Below are positions 25,301-37,111 of a DNA stretch of 60,000 bases, piece by piece. The stretch is from Tubulanus polymorphus (lineage: Eukaryota > Nemertea > Palaeonemertea > Tubulaniformes > Tubulanidae): contig NC_134031.1 of the NCBI RefSeq assembly GCF_964204645.1, positions 2,961,001 through 3,021,000 of the forward strand. Reading direction: 5' to 3'. The notes beneath the pieces were generated by a model. That model did not search any database, was not told where the DNA came from, and saw nothing but the letters and a program-made list of their open reading frames with translations. The stretch's first letter is position 1; each line of letters begins with the position of its first letter. The position numbers and the translations under genes are program-made.

Positions 25301-27430
25301 AATTAATAATTGCTGTCGCTGCCACGTTCAAAAGCGAAAAAATCGACTTTATACCTATCATAATGCGCGCACTTTGAAACCGCATCGCAAACACGGGTCA
25401 ATTTGAAATAACGCACGTTTTCGCAGCTGCGAAAAAACCAACCAGTCGTGATAATATTTAAAGCAATACAAATAATCCATTTATATTTGCGGGTGGCGTT
25501 TAATTGAATTCGCCTATAGCTGTCTCACTTTTAATATAGCTGCCTTACTTTTAAAGTTCGAATCTGTGTTTGGTTTCGTCTGCGTGTATACAGCGTCCCC
25601 GAAGTTTCATAATTAAAATCTGAACGGGTTTCACTCGGTACACACACTATAGACAAGAGAACGGTTAGAAATCGAACCGCGATCTGTACACACACATATA
25701 CATATACATATAGGCTACACGTCGCAATTAATCTAAACTATAAAATTTAATAATCAGACGGAAAATCCTTTGAAAATCGATCAATGTGTAGAATACACAC
25801 GATATTGTCAGGCCTAGTTAACTACCACATACTCTGGGTCCATTACAAATAAGTCTAACTCAATTCATTGTCTTAATGTTAGTATATTGGTTACTTCATG
25901 TTTTCATCGAGGACAGCGATTCAAACTTAACCGTTTTAAGGTATAAACTTCTTCGTGAAACAGTTAACTTTTTCATGGAACTGGACGCTGACATGTTATA
26001 AACACCCCTCTGTGGCCCTTTTTGAACTTTCAAATAGCACGTGAGACATTCATTTCGGTGACGATTCAACCATTTCTAGAATCATTGCCATAGCATCGAG
26101 CTGAGCTATGCCGTCTGTTTTCATTAACTGTGCCAAGTTGTTATGCGGTTCATCGAATAAACGGTTTCATAATATAATTGACGAATAAAACAGAAATCAA
26201 TACGTGGTCCATTCATATTTCTATCAGCGACTCCTGAACTACAGCACGACCGATCTTTGCTTGCCTCGTTCTCTGCTGCCTCTCGCATGGCGACCAACAA
26301 GTTGATGGCGGTGTTCCTTTTCGGTTCCCTGATCTTCTGTATAGGTCCACATCCAATGCTATATTTGTATATAAAGGCCCGCACCACGTGGGTTAAAAAG
26401 CTCACAGAATCACGGATTGCGCAATATTGAACGTGTGGACGACAAGCTTTTACTTTTTAACTCTACAAGCGAAAGGGAAGCGAAGTATAAACACTTCGGT
26501 ACTGACTGAATCAACTCTCTAGACCGGCAGGATTTACATGTGTAATTACCTATATTCATCGTTTCTGGTTTATTTATCTAGCGCGCTTATTTGATGGAAC
26601 TCGATTAAATGGCAGCCTTGCAAGAGACATAATTTGTACAGCTTTGATATGCATAATAAATGTGGAAGCCACGACGAAAATTGAGGGAGATAGTCGCGCC
26701 GATTCCACGGCGCACACGTTACGGGGTCATTTACAAGTTATAGTATAAACAACACACTAAATGATAGGGAAATCTACCAATTATCCAGATAACAATCTAT
26801 ATAATCATTGATCAAGCATTTTTTCCACGCGCAATTATCATAGTTTGTTTCGTGCTGGCCAATTATATATCTAGTCGAAAATTGTTTGTTTATGCATTGT
26901 AAATCAAATCTGTTGTGATTAAGTTCGGCTTCATCGGTTAGATCAGCGAAGATCCCACTGTTTTCCTGTGCAAAATTGGGATTCAGTATTTGGTTTTTGT
27001 ATCCTAGAAAGACTGCTTTTGTTAACTCGTGTTTTGTAGTGACAGATATGTATTCGAACTCTGGCTCCAGTTTTATCCAGTTAGACAGGTTTATAGTTGA
27101 ATTCATCTATAGGCTGATTCTAAATCTGAGTCAAAATTGCCTGAAAACCTTTGAACACGAAGGTCCCTGTTGCTGTTCCATATTTTGTTTTGGGGTTGAC
27201 TCAAACCTAAGAGCAATCATCTCAAGTTTCATGCAAAGATTTTCAATCAAAGTTTCATCAGGTTTGTTGCATTATGACAACAATGAAACCACAAACGTGC
27301 AAACGGATCTTTTTGAAAATTACAAGATAAATACTACACCCTTAAAACGAGAGAGTTGATACTTTTAAGATTTTGATAGACCCCTTTCTTTTGACAGTGA
27401 ACACTTAAGTGTCGGAAAACACTGACATAA
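22301..27430. other. Non-coding flank, no recognised gene
   Basis: 24720-25060 is CpG-rich (runs such as CGCGCGCGGC) and may be regulatory; it includes a small hairpin TGCCGCA...TGCGGCA near 25028-25054. 25680-25710 is a short CA/TA-rich tract. Open frames have no recognisable homology. Confidence 0.45.
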
Positions 27431-27510
27431 ACCGTGGCCGAATAACCTGGTTTAACTGGGATTCGAACCCAGAACTCTCAGTCCAGTGGCCTGCTGGCAT
27501 GACCTTACAA
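27431..27510 (-). repeat. tRNA-like repeat (SINE-type)
   Basis: The minus strand has an exact B-box GGTTCGAATCCC (27469-27459 core) flanked by TCTGG and CCAGT words that could form a T-arm, and an A-box-like TGGCGGATAG about 50-60 bases upstream on that strand. No full cloverleaf or clear anticodon arm. Confidence 0.4.
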
Positions 27511-30500
27511 TCTATCCGCCATTTGTGATCTATCTTGCTCTTTTAGTCACTGACGAAGAAAAATTTCGTTCATTTTTTTCATTTTTTCCCTCAATTGGAG
27601 TATTTTTTTATGGAACTGAATATCATCATCCCACGGGAGGTTTATGGCCCCCGAAATCATGTCAAGCGATATCAGACGCATCATCTTTTTTTCCGTAGCA
27701 AACATCATTACGACGATATTGCATATTTCATATATAGATAGATAAATACACGCCATCACATAGAGATAAAAATAGTGCGGATATTTAATTCCATTCCGCT
27801 GCTGCAAAACAACGTAGTTTCGACTGATGAAGATAATGGTATTATTACACATACATGCACTATGTGTATGTATGTAGTATTGTATCTAATTGTTTGGATG
27901 ATGGAAATATGACCGATTCATCACAATCAACTGTCGTCGCAAACAGATTAAATCATTCGCAACTTTTTCCACGTTTCTAAGGCCGCGGCCGACGAATTGT
28001 ACGTTTCTAGTGAACTGTGCAAGCATTTACAGTGCGATGCCTGGGCCGCGATCCACTGTCGACTCCCTGGATATGCCCGGATAAATCCGTTCTGACCCTG
28101 TGCCGATTTCTCCAAGGAAATGAACGACCTAAAGCAAAATAGTAACTCGATTTTACTAACTACAGATCTATCTAGGCCTACGTACTTCCCATTAAGGTAC
28201 AAGAAATGACCACATGTTTATTTATCGGAACACCAATATCCCAATAGTTTCTGTCCCAAGAATTTATTCGTTCTAAAGCCCATGATTTGACGGATTTAGC
28301 CCCCTAGAGACTTGTCCGTTACGAAAGTCTCAGAACCATAGCATATGGAAAACGATGAGGGTGGGTTCGGACTGAAAAGCGATCTGATTTTGACGATTTG
28401 ATGCTCAGATATGAGCGTTTCCATCGATAAACGAAGATCTAAATTAATGAAACAAATTTAGTACAGATGTATAGTGTTGTAAAAGTTGTACGTGTGATAC
28501 GTTACAGCTTAAGAGTATTTGAAAATAATCTGACTCAGGACTGAATCGAGACTGAATCTTTTAGCGAGGAGAGGTTCGTTCGAACCAACGATCAAAGTCC
28601 ATTTTTGTCCATTTTTTTGCAGGTAAGAGCTACTACGTCACGAGAATACCACATTCAACACTCGCGCACCCGATCTGCATCAGTTATAGCTATAAGTGTT
28701 TCGTTATCCAACGGTTTTCGGTTACGACACGAACGTAAAATAAGTTGATTAACCGAACGACTATGAAGACTGTATCGCTGGGGAATCTGAGAACCGAACA
28801 ATACGTTCACTTTGCCTGGCGCTGTCGCATCTCTTTTTTTATTCTGGTATTTCACTGTCGCTATCGATCACATGGAGTAAACTCGATCGTGCCCCAATTT
28901 CGCGACGGATTCTTATCCGGTTATCTGTTCTCTATCTATCTGTCTACCCGCAGATTCGGCGCGCTGACCTCTCCAGCCGCCAAGTTCGCTAGGTTTATGA
29001 CGGTCAAAACGTTTCATTAGCGGCCGAGCAAAATGTATCATCCGAATTTTGTCCGGCCACAAAAATGTTGAAAACAATTTTTTAATTAATAGCTGCTCTG
29101 TTCCGAAGTAATGAGCATTCCACGCCTGTCCTAACGAGCGCATCCCTCGCGACCCGTTCAGCAATAGATATATTTTTAACGCGTTTTGAGAACAGGTATT
29201 AAACACCAGTGACAAGTAGGTATATATTATCATTGCTTCTATCGGGCGAAGTTTGTCGGCTTATTGCGCGGTGAATTCGTATAAAAGTTCGGTCGTTAAC
29301 CGATCCCGCGCGGTGTTGAGATTCACTAAATCACTTTAATCCAGACAAGTCGCTCACAGTAATCCGTGCCGTAGTCGGTCCCTATCTGATGCGCATCTTC
29401 ATTGCTATTCACCGGGTTCGCGGTGCTCGACAATTAACGCCAAATCCCCGATGATCACCTCCGCATTAATTGCCTCGACTCGTCGGACAAGACGCGCATA
29501 CGGACGAAGAAAAAGTGATAAAAACGCCGCCCAGTCGACATCTTTTTCGGATCAATTGTCATATAAGATATTCGTCGCTTGTTGCCAAATTAGAATTTAT
29601 TGGCCCCCGAATGTCGGGGATTAGCCCGTTAGATGAGCGGATTCGAAAATTAAATGTCAGAGGTGCTACGCGTCGTGCAGATATACCTGACTGACTTAAT
29701 TAATTAGGGCCCACGCTGTTAATGGCGATGTACGGCGAAGTAGAGGTAGAAACTGAAATCATTTCGGAATTCAAATCTGAAAATCTATTGCATGTTTTGC
29801 ATGTGGTGTAGAAAATGGACGCAGAATCGAACCCTATCCCTTATCATTTTGCTTCCCATATTTGCTGTCAATATTTCTGATCATAATACGTCACCGGTTT
29901 TTGTGTTGTAAAATACGTCAACAGTTCTTGCGGTAAGATCAACACTCCCACACGACCATCGTTTTAATTTGCTTTTGCGCTTTTTACTGCTATATACTTT
30001 AGACAAATATTGCATTTGAAATGTTATACTTTCCCCCATTCGACAACACTCGATTTAACTAAATGTATCCAGGTTGCGGGAATAGTCTCAACTGGGTCCA
30101 GATTCTCTTGAGAGAATACTCGTGGTTTCGCATGTTTGGCACTTACGGTGACATATGGTAACGGTTATTGACAGCGAGTTTAACTTCAAACAGATAAAAA
30201 CTGATTCGTCTAATTAGTCGGTAAAGCATTCAGTAAAGAAAAAATCTATTTTGAATCGCATAACGTTCATTGTGGTTAGTACGCGATTGATGAATTCAAA
30301 CCGCAGGTCTCACATAAAGTTAAACTTTATTCATTGCTATTAAATTACAAATGAGTTTGTTGTACAGACAAATAGAACTATTAGAGGGAAACGAGTCATC
30401 AATACCATGTAACATATGCGTTTCGTGTCACTATGAATTTCATAAATGGTTTTTTATTAGCTTTCAATATGGCTCTCAGTTTTGAGTTGCAGTGACCGAG

Positions 30501-32010
30501 TGTGTCTTTCATTTGTCGTGTCAATCAGTAGGAGGGAACAGAAACCACCGAACTCCCGAATAATAAAAATAATCATAATGATAATAGTGATGATTTATTG
30601 TTCAAAAGCGCTTTTAGAAGAATTTAAAAGCTTTTGACAGAATTTATTTCAAAAAGTGACTTATCATAAAACCTTTTTGAATAACCATGTCCCTAGAGCA
30701 CATTCTAGATGACGATTTCGACGTAAACTCTAAAAAGAATGATAAATTGAGAATTCTATATGTAAGAACCAGTATTTCAAAGTTAGTCCTTCGGTAGAAA
30801 TGGTGAATGTGCAATAATAGGGTAACATGCATACCCCGAGGTGGCTTTAAACAGCCAATGGAGATTGGTACAGTACAAGGGCATAGCATGCATGTCCCGA
30901 GGAGGGTACAGTTGGTTTAGAGGGGTGGACAAAATGTTTCCTATATTTTGTGAAATTTCAACCATTGATGGTTTCAAACCAATGCGAAATGAAGGAATTG
31001 AATTAGAGCCTTGTAACCGCGTAATGCGTTGTGCAGCAGCGGTCCCTGGATATGTAATCTCGACTGTAACACGCAGTTCATTTGTCGAAATTGAATTAAA
31101 CAATCATTAATGTCGACACTGAGGCAGAAATTTGAAATATATTTGTAATAAAATTCGAACTTGTCTCCAATTCACCGATATCACAAATTACTCGCGATGA
31201 CGACGGCCGAACTGGGGTGTTCCCCAGGGATACGACTTAAGACCGATCACCTAATCAGTTTTCGCATTATTAACCAATTCCCAAGCGAACGGGCCCTCAT
31301 TCAGAACTGCCGTTCGCCGAGGGAGTCGACACAATTCCCGTAGAAAATCTTAATTGTTATCAATAGACTCGAGCGAAGGAATATGCATTCAACGTTACTT
31401 CGGTAATACATCAGCAACGAACGCCGATACGACCGGGCCAAGTTACCCGCTCATAAAAACACCATTACTTCCTAGATTTAATCAATGTCGGACGTCAGGC
31501 TTTTTGTTGGAGTTTACATAAATCTCTGGTTTGCTGTCGCTGCGTCGCAATCATTGAAAACCTCGCAGTGAATGCGCGAAGATTGACTGTAATAATTTCG
31601 TTCTCTGATGCGGCGTGTTTTTCAATGTCGTCTGCGACGCGGCGAATTACGATCGACTGCGGATTCTGGCGGAGTGATTTATAAGCGCGATCGTTGATTA
31701 ATGACATTAACACGCGAACTTAGCGAAATATCGACGAGAAAAGTGACTCGAGGAATTTCTATAATGTTCATATGATTATATATGTTTTTGTTTTGAGAAT
31801 ATTAGGCTTACTATTCGTCAATCGTAATGAAATTCATCATCATCATGACGCGTCTTAGCTGCGAGACCGTTGACGCAACACAGTCCTCCGCGCAGTTTTC
31901 CTCCACTCAGAACGGTCCTCTGTTAGCCGAAGTAGTGGACCAAGGCTCATTCCACTCATTAATGTCGTCCAACCACATTCGTCGCGGGCGGCTTCTCGAC
32001 CTCCTGCCTT
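27511..32010. other. Non-coding flank, no recognised gene
   Basis: Includes a GATA-type simple tract near 27730, TAGGCCTA at 28173-28180, a consensus-like TATAAAAG at 29280-29287 in CpG-bearing DNA, and a weak direct duplication around 30825-30915 (shared CATGCAT...CCCGAGG words). A low-repeat, TAAT-bearing segment is at 29400-29700. No coding exon recognised. Confidence 0.45.
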
Positions 32011-32136
32011 CTGTAGAGCCCTGGGCTGGTTTTAAAGGCAGGTATTAACTTTTACCTGGGGGTTAACTCAATTCATTTTCATTTGAGTTAGCCCCCGGGT
32101 TAAAGATGATTCCGGCCTATAAAACCGAGCCCTGCA
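32011..32136. mobile_element. Foldback MITE-like element (about 125 bp)
   Basis: Arms at about 32011-32070 and 32080-32136 are inverted complements with mismatches: CTGGTTTTAAAGGC faces GGCCTATAAAACCGAG, and GGGGGTTAACTCAA faces TTGAGTTAGCCCCC around a short loop. No coding. Confidence 0.75.
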
Positions 32137-33087
32137 GAATGCCCTTCGCTCTAATGATATGTCCGAACACATGTATTTTCCTTTTTTAAAAATATCTACG
32201 AAATACTCGCGAGGGCCTATAATGTCGACGAGCATTTTTGTGACGTCAGTATTTGTTGTGCACAATCGAATTAGCTTCATAGAATCTTAGTGAAAAAACT
32301 ATGATTCTTATGCTATATGTAAATCTTTTTTCACGGGGCCAGAACGTCAATAGTGGCTGTACAGCGTTTATGGTTGTGTTCAGACCCCATCATCAATCTC
32401 TTATCATGGGCTTTCGTAATCTTCAATTGATAACGAAATTTATTTATTATCATTATCATTTCATCATTATTATTTTCATGGTAATTAGTTTAAAAGGAAA
32501 ATAAAATCGATCATTTTATTCCAGTAATTTCAGGGGAATTTCAAAGGGCGGAAATAAGAGAAAAACACAGTCTCTCAAAATATGATCACTGTACATTTCA
32601 AAGCTTTCGGGCATCGGATTGTATCTATTCTAAGCAGATTGTTGCACACTATGTCAAGAGGGATTTTCATGAGATTAAAATGAAATAAAACAGGGGACCC
32701 TCCCCCCGTTCTCAAGTCTTTTCAGACAGTAAATCCCTCACTGATTAGACACAAGTACCTTTCACGTACAATACGGTGCAGTTGCAAAGGCAGCATCAGC
32801 TTGGCGTTATTGATGAAAACTGAATAAACTTTTGGAATCCGCTTAATCCGTCTCTTTTAACAGATTCATAAAATCTCCTGCATATTTAAACGGGCGGCGA
32901 GTGTATTGGACAAAGCCTGCGGGATTTATCAGATTCGTCGTACTATGCCGCCTTACTGTTTGCGTTCGGGCAATCGACACACTTCTACCTCAATAAATCT
33001 GAATAATTTATCATATCTATCTTACGACAGCAACAACAACAAGGATAACAATGCAATTGCCGTATACAGTAGCGCACCGTGGTGGCT
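32137..33087. other. Non-coding, AT-rich
   Basis: An ATT/ATC-rich simple tract is at about 32440-32480. Nothing else is supported. Confidence 0.5.
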
Positions 33088-33330
33088 GGCTCGGAGCCAC
33101 CCATCACAGCAGTACGCCGTATAGGCTCGGAGCACTCCGGTACCCCAGTACACTGCGGCGGCTCGGAGCAACCCGGTGCACCAGTACACCGTAGCACCTC
33201 GGAACACCCCGGGGCATCAGACACCGTAGCAGCTCGGATTACCCCGGGCACCAGACACCGTACTCGGAGCAGCCCGGTACACCAGTGCACTATGGCGACT
33301 CGGAGCTTCCCTGTCCACCAGTAGACTAGG
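33088..33330. repeat. GC-rich minisatellite, about 7 units of 32-36 bp
   Basis: Units begin GGCTCGGAGCA or a variant and continue CCCCGGTACACCAGTACACC; clear starts are at 33088, 33124 and 33160, with later units slightly shorter. Because most units are multiples of three, both strands stay open (33079-33324 plus, 32985-33335 minus), giving repetitive peptides that I do not take as genes. Confidence 0.85.
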
Positions 33331-34989
33331 ATCAATCAGATATATGAAGCCGATTAACCACATCTGTCAGGATGTTGCTATTAACGGATGAGTCTCTCGT
33401 GAAGCAATTCAATAATAACACAATCATAAATCGGTTGAGAGCGAGGGAGATGAACCTTTCTAGCAAATGGCTTCGTTGACAATTGAAGAGATCACAAGCT
33501 AATGATAATCTAATCATCGTCAGCTCGACACGCGGCCAATAACTCGATAATGTTCGTCCTCGCGAGCGCGTTTTATCAGCGCTCTGTCGTGACTTCTAAG
33601 CGAACCGATTGCGGAGTCCGTCGCGTAGAAAACCATCGATGAAATCATAGGAAATATATGTAATAAGTTAGAAATATTAAGATGTACTTGGTATTCCAAT
33701 ATGCATGTGATCAAGTGACAGTGACTGTAGTATATACTTTCATACTTCTATACAGTCCTACGTATGTATCAAAGTTGAAGGTGCACTAAATGTTCAGATA
33801 TCGAGGCAATAAGTCTTACGTATTCTAACAAATCATTGAATTATTGAATATTTTTGTATCTACGTCGTCAGGGCGTCCTTACGACGGAAAGGTAACATGC
33901 CATAAATATGTAACGTGATGTTTTGTGTCTTGTAAGCATTATAGTAGGCTGGCTTTACTTGCAAAGATGACACTGTAATAAACTAAACCGTCTCCTCCCT
34001 GTGCATCAGTCATATCTCTCGCTGCGATGATGTATATACCTTAGACCGAGCAAATCTAAATTATCCTTGTTATAATGTGTACAAATATAATGTTGTACTA
34101 TTTGCCGTTCACTGCGGTTCTTTGAGCGCGTTCGCGAAAGGAAACAGATTTATCGAGAACAATGAGTTGAAATTATGTATATATTTAACCAGAAGGACCC
34201 ACATAAAAAACGTCTCTTCATATTTACTATTTGAAAATGGTGATGATAATTACTGGCCTCAATGATTATTGTTTGAACGAACTGTTTGCGCAGCCTCGCA
34301 GCGAGCGATCTTGATAGATGGTGGTTGGTTTTTTAAAATTAAAAACGTTTGCGCGAACAATCATAGACAATTTTTGAAGCACCTTTTGTGAATATAGGGG
34401 TTTGTCAGGTGTACAACCACAAAAGCCGTACAATGTTGATGTATTACAGGTGCATTGCTTGGTACCGCCATATACGTATCTATGGCCATTTTGCCCACCA
34501 CCATCTCCTAGTCGCGTCGTACCAGCATACTTAATTCGTTATTGTATCCCCAGAAACCGCCATCTTTCCAAAGCAGAAAGCCGCTCTAAGCTGCGCGTTG
34601 AGGCCTACTCAAAAAACATTTCATCGGCGGTATTTCATTCGTACCAACCTGTCGACGTGTCTCAACGAGAACACGTTTTATTGTCGATTATTTTGCCTCT
34701 TGTCATCTCTATCGGTGTTTCTATCTTCGAGCAGCTGGATTTCAAGTAGAGGTGTTATGCTCGACGAAACAGGTGCGAATTTTCGTCGATAAATTGGAAA
34801 ACCTGCGAAATATGTGCCCTTTCATAAGCCAGGTGAAACTCTACCTGTTTCGACTAAGGGATGTCAAGTTGTACAGCCGACTCTATGTGTATTGATCTAT
34901 ATTCGATCCACAAATATTCATACGAAAAAATCATCCTTTATTCGAGAAAGACTAGAAAAAAGTGAATTCACGAAACGTTTGCTTTTCGT
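33331..34989. other. Non-coding flank, no recognised gene
   Basis: Open frames such as 34402-34749 have no recognisable domain. No clear repeat. Confidence 0.45.
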
Positions 34990-35803
34990 TAATTTCAATA
35001 ATTTTTTTATTCCCAACTTGCTAAACACGATTACTTCATAGATTCATATTGCACCTGCGTTTCTTCAGGAGAAAATATAATGATTTTCGTTTATGTTTAT
35101 AATATATATCTATATATTTATAAGTATCAATTAAATGCAACGAATATTTAATGCAATGAAAATGAGAAAATGAGAAAATCGTTCGATCTTCTTTCAGCTC
35201 TAACCAACAATCATTCGTATGCTTATTAGAATATTTATAAATGTCATTTCATTTTCAACCTTCTACTCTTTAGCTGTTGTTCCTTGCGACATCGTAAAAT
35301 GCAGCTAAATCCGAATCATTCAAACTTTATGATAAATCTAAAATATAGGCCTATAACGGTCTTGAAAAATGCTCACTTAAACACAGTTAAATACAAGACG
35401 GTATGAATCGAAAAAAACTCTTATTCTAAGTAAAGTAAGCATGGAAATTCTAAATGCATTTAACCCGACTGAATGATATTGAAGTGTACAAGTATTTTCG
35501 ATTATTTCAATGCTAGAAAATTTCAAAATATGAATTGATAATATAGGTAGCACATTATACAAAGATCCGTATTTACAATAGTCGCCACGACTGGCATATT
35601 GCAAGGCAAATGCAAAAATGTGTATGATATCTAAGATGTTTTTTTTTTGGTCTAAATTATTACATCGAAACGAACTGTCCGGTTTTTCGTAAATGAAATA
35701 AATGATTGGAAAAAAGATACAGGCTAGTTTTTCGTAAGAATGATAATAGAAAATGATAATAAGATTGAGCACATTTCATATATTGGCAGTGGGATTCTCT
35801 ATG

Positions 35804-35834
<31 letters not shown>

Positions 35835-36581
35835 GTACAATTTGTTTTTATGATATATACATAATATTTTACTGTGTACTTTAACATTCTTAATTTGATG
35901 AAAGCGCGAGTAAATTCAATATATGTTCGTTCCGTTGTGCACGAAAGTCTGATGTTCAAATGTACAAATAGAAGAGTGTCGGCTAATAACCGGGGTTTAT
36001 ATACATACACATTATACGTAAAAACTCGAAAACAACATTTTGAAATGCAGAAATTACGATATAATAATAAGAAGAGATATTCGTAGCTTTTTGTCAATTC
36101 GATCATATTATATAAGAATGAATGAATAATGTTTGAACACAAATGGAATTTTGAAGTACGTACGATGAACGCAATAGTGCGGCGTTCGACGAATTTCCGA
36201 TCGAATTTCATTCAAATATATCTCAACGTCGAAGCCGGGTTTGATGTTTTTCGAGTGAATGAGAAGATTTGTGTACGTGGATTCACCAGTCCGAAGCTTG
36301 AATTTTCGAACACCTGCGAATTAATCATTAAAATCGTTGGCTCAACTATTGTTTTCTGCATCACTACGCGCAGCTGATAATCAGTAAACCGCGGACCAGT
36401 GGTCGCCGTCAGCCGTTTGGCACATTGTTTTTGATCCCACGCGTTTACGTATAGCTTTCACCCGTCGTTCAGATGTTGTTATTGTTTTCTCCGCAAAATA
36501 ATGTCACCAGCAGCCGCGGGGTCAACCGCCGTTAAAAATCAAACATTTCAACAAATACACCTGATTCAAAGTTTTATACGC
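34990..36581 (-). other. Probable GFI1 3'UTR / downstream flank, AT-rich
   Basis: Below the stop codon the DNA becomes AT-rich, with a TA microsatellite near 35805-35830. The first canonical AATAAA I find on the minus strand is at 35011-35006, which would give a 3'UTR of about 1.6 kb. Variant signals (TATAAA, AATAAG) lie nearer, so the true 3' end is unresolved. The 183-codon open frame at 35660-36211 is low-complexity (YIYIYI run) and is not taken as a gene. Confidence 0.35.
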
Positions 36582-37111
36582 TTAGTCGACTTCGATCGTT
36601 ACCGATTGGGCGCTAGCCGGGCGCGAGGGCGGCGACATATCCGCGTCTCGCAACAACATCGGTTCCGGGGATAGATCACGTGATGCGCATCGTGACGTGA
36701 CGTCACTGTGACTAAAGTGATACATAGGAGGCGAATGTTGACGGTGCATGGGCAGCGGTATGCTCAGCGGGGAAGAGTTCATCAGACTCGACGCCGGCGA
36801 GGTCAACGGTGACCGCATGGACGTCGGCACGGTCAGGCCGACCGGTGACGTCGGTATACGTATCGAGGGTGGTACCGACATCGACTGAGCGCTCAGTACA
36901 GTCGGCGCGCCTTGTTGCTGCACGGGCACGGGTTCCTCGACGGCGTGTTGCGTTTCCACGTGGCGTCGAAGGTCGACCTTTCTCTGGAAGGCGCGGCCGC
37001 ACTGTTGACAAGCGAACGGTTTGAAGCCGGTGTGTTTACGACTGTGAGTGATGAGGTTCGATGATTGACTAAACGCTTTCCCGCATTGGATACATTTATG
37101 CGGCTTTTCTC
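36582..37111 (-). CDS. GFI1: GFI1 coding exon 4 (zinc fingers 5-6, C-terminal tail and stop)
   Basis: 530 nt, encoding residues 316-491. The acceptor is GTCTTTTTAG; the first complete residues are EKPHKC, finishing the TGEKP linker. Finger 5 ([14 protein letters not shown]) and finger 6 ([15 protein letters not shown]) match the family closely. About 120 residues then follow, rich in Ser, Pro, Met and Gln with repeated SP/TP steps, ending SVTIEVD and TAA at 36584-36582. Vertebrate GFI1 ends a few residues after finger 6, so this tail is an extension relative to that form. Whether it is shared with close relatives cannot be judged here. Confidence 0.96.

Noticed and set aside
28600-28640. Acceptor-like TTTTTTTGCAG followed at once by GTAAGAG near 28621
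   Set aside because: The AG and GT are adjacent, leaving no exon; at most a zero-length or recursive-splice-like site, with no gene around it to support that.
35660-36211. 183-codon minus-strand open frame
   Set aside because: AT-rich low complexity including a YIYIYI run from a TA microsatellite. It probably falls in the GFI1 3'UTR or flank.
36582-36959. 125-codon frame taken as an independent gene starting at 36959
   Set aside because: The apparent start is a GTG (Val367) inside finger 6 of GFI1; the frame continues upstream to the exon 4 acceptor at 37111.
36712-37024. Open frames in other frames and strands (36712-37011 minus, 36809-37024 plus)
   Set aside because: They overlap GFI1 exon 4, whose own frame carries intact fingers 5-6; the Arg/Thr-rich translations are frame shadows.
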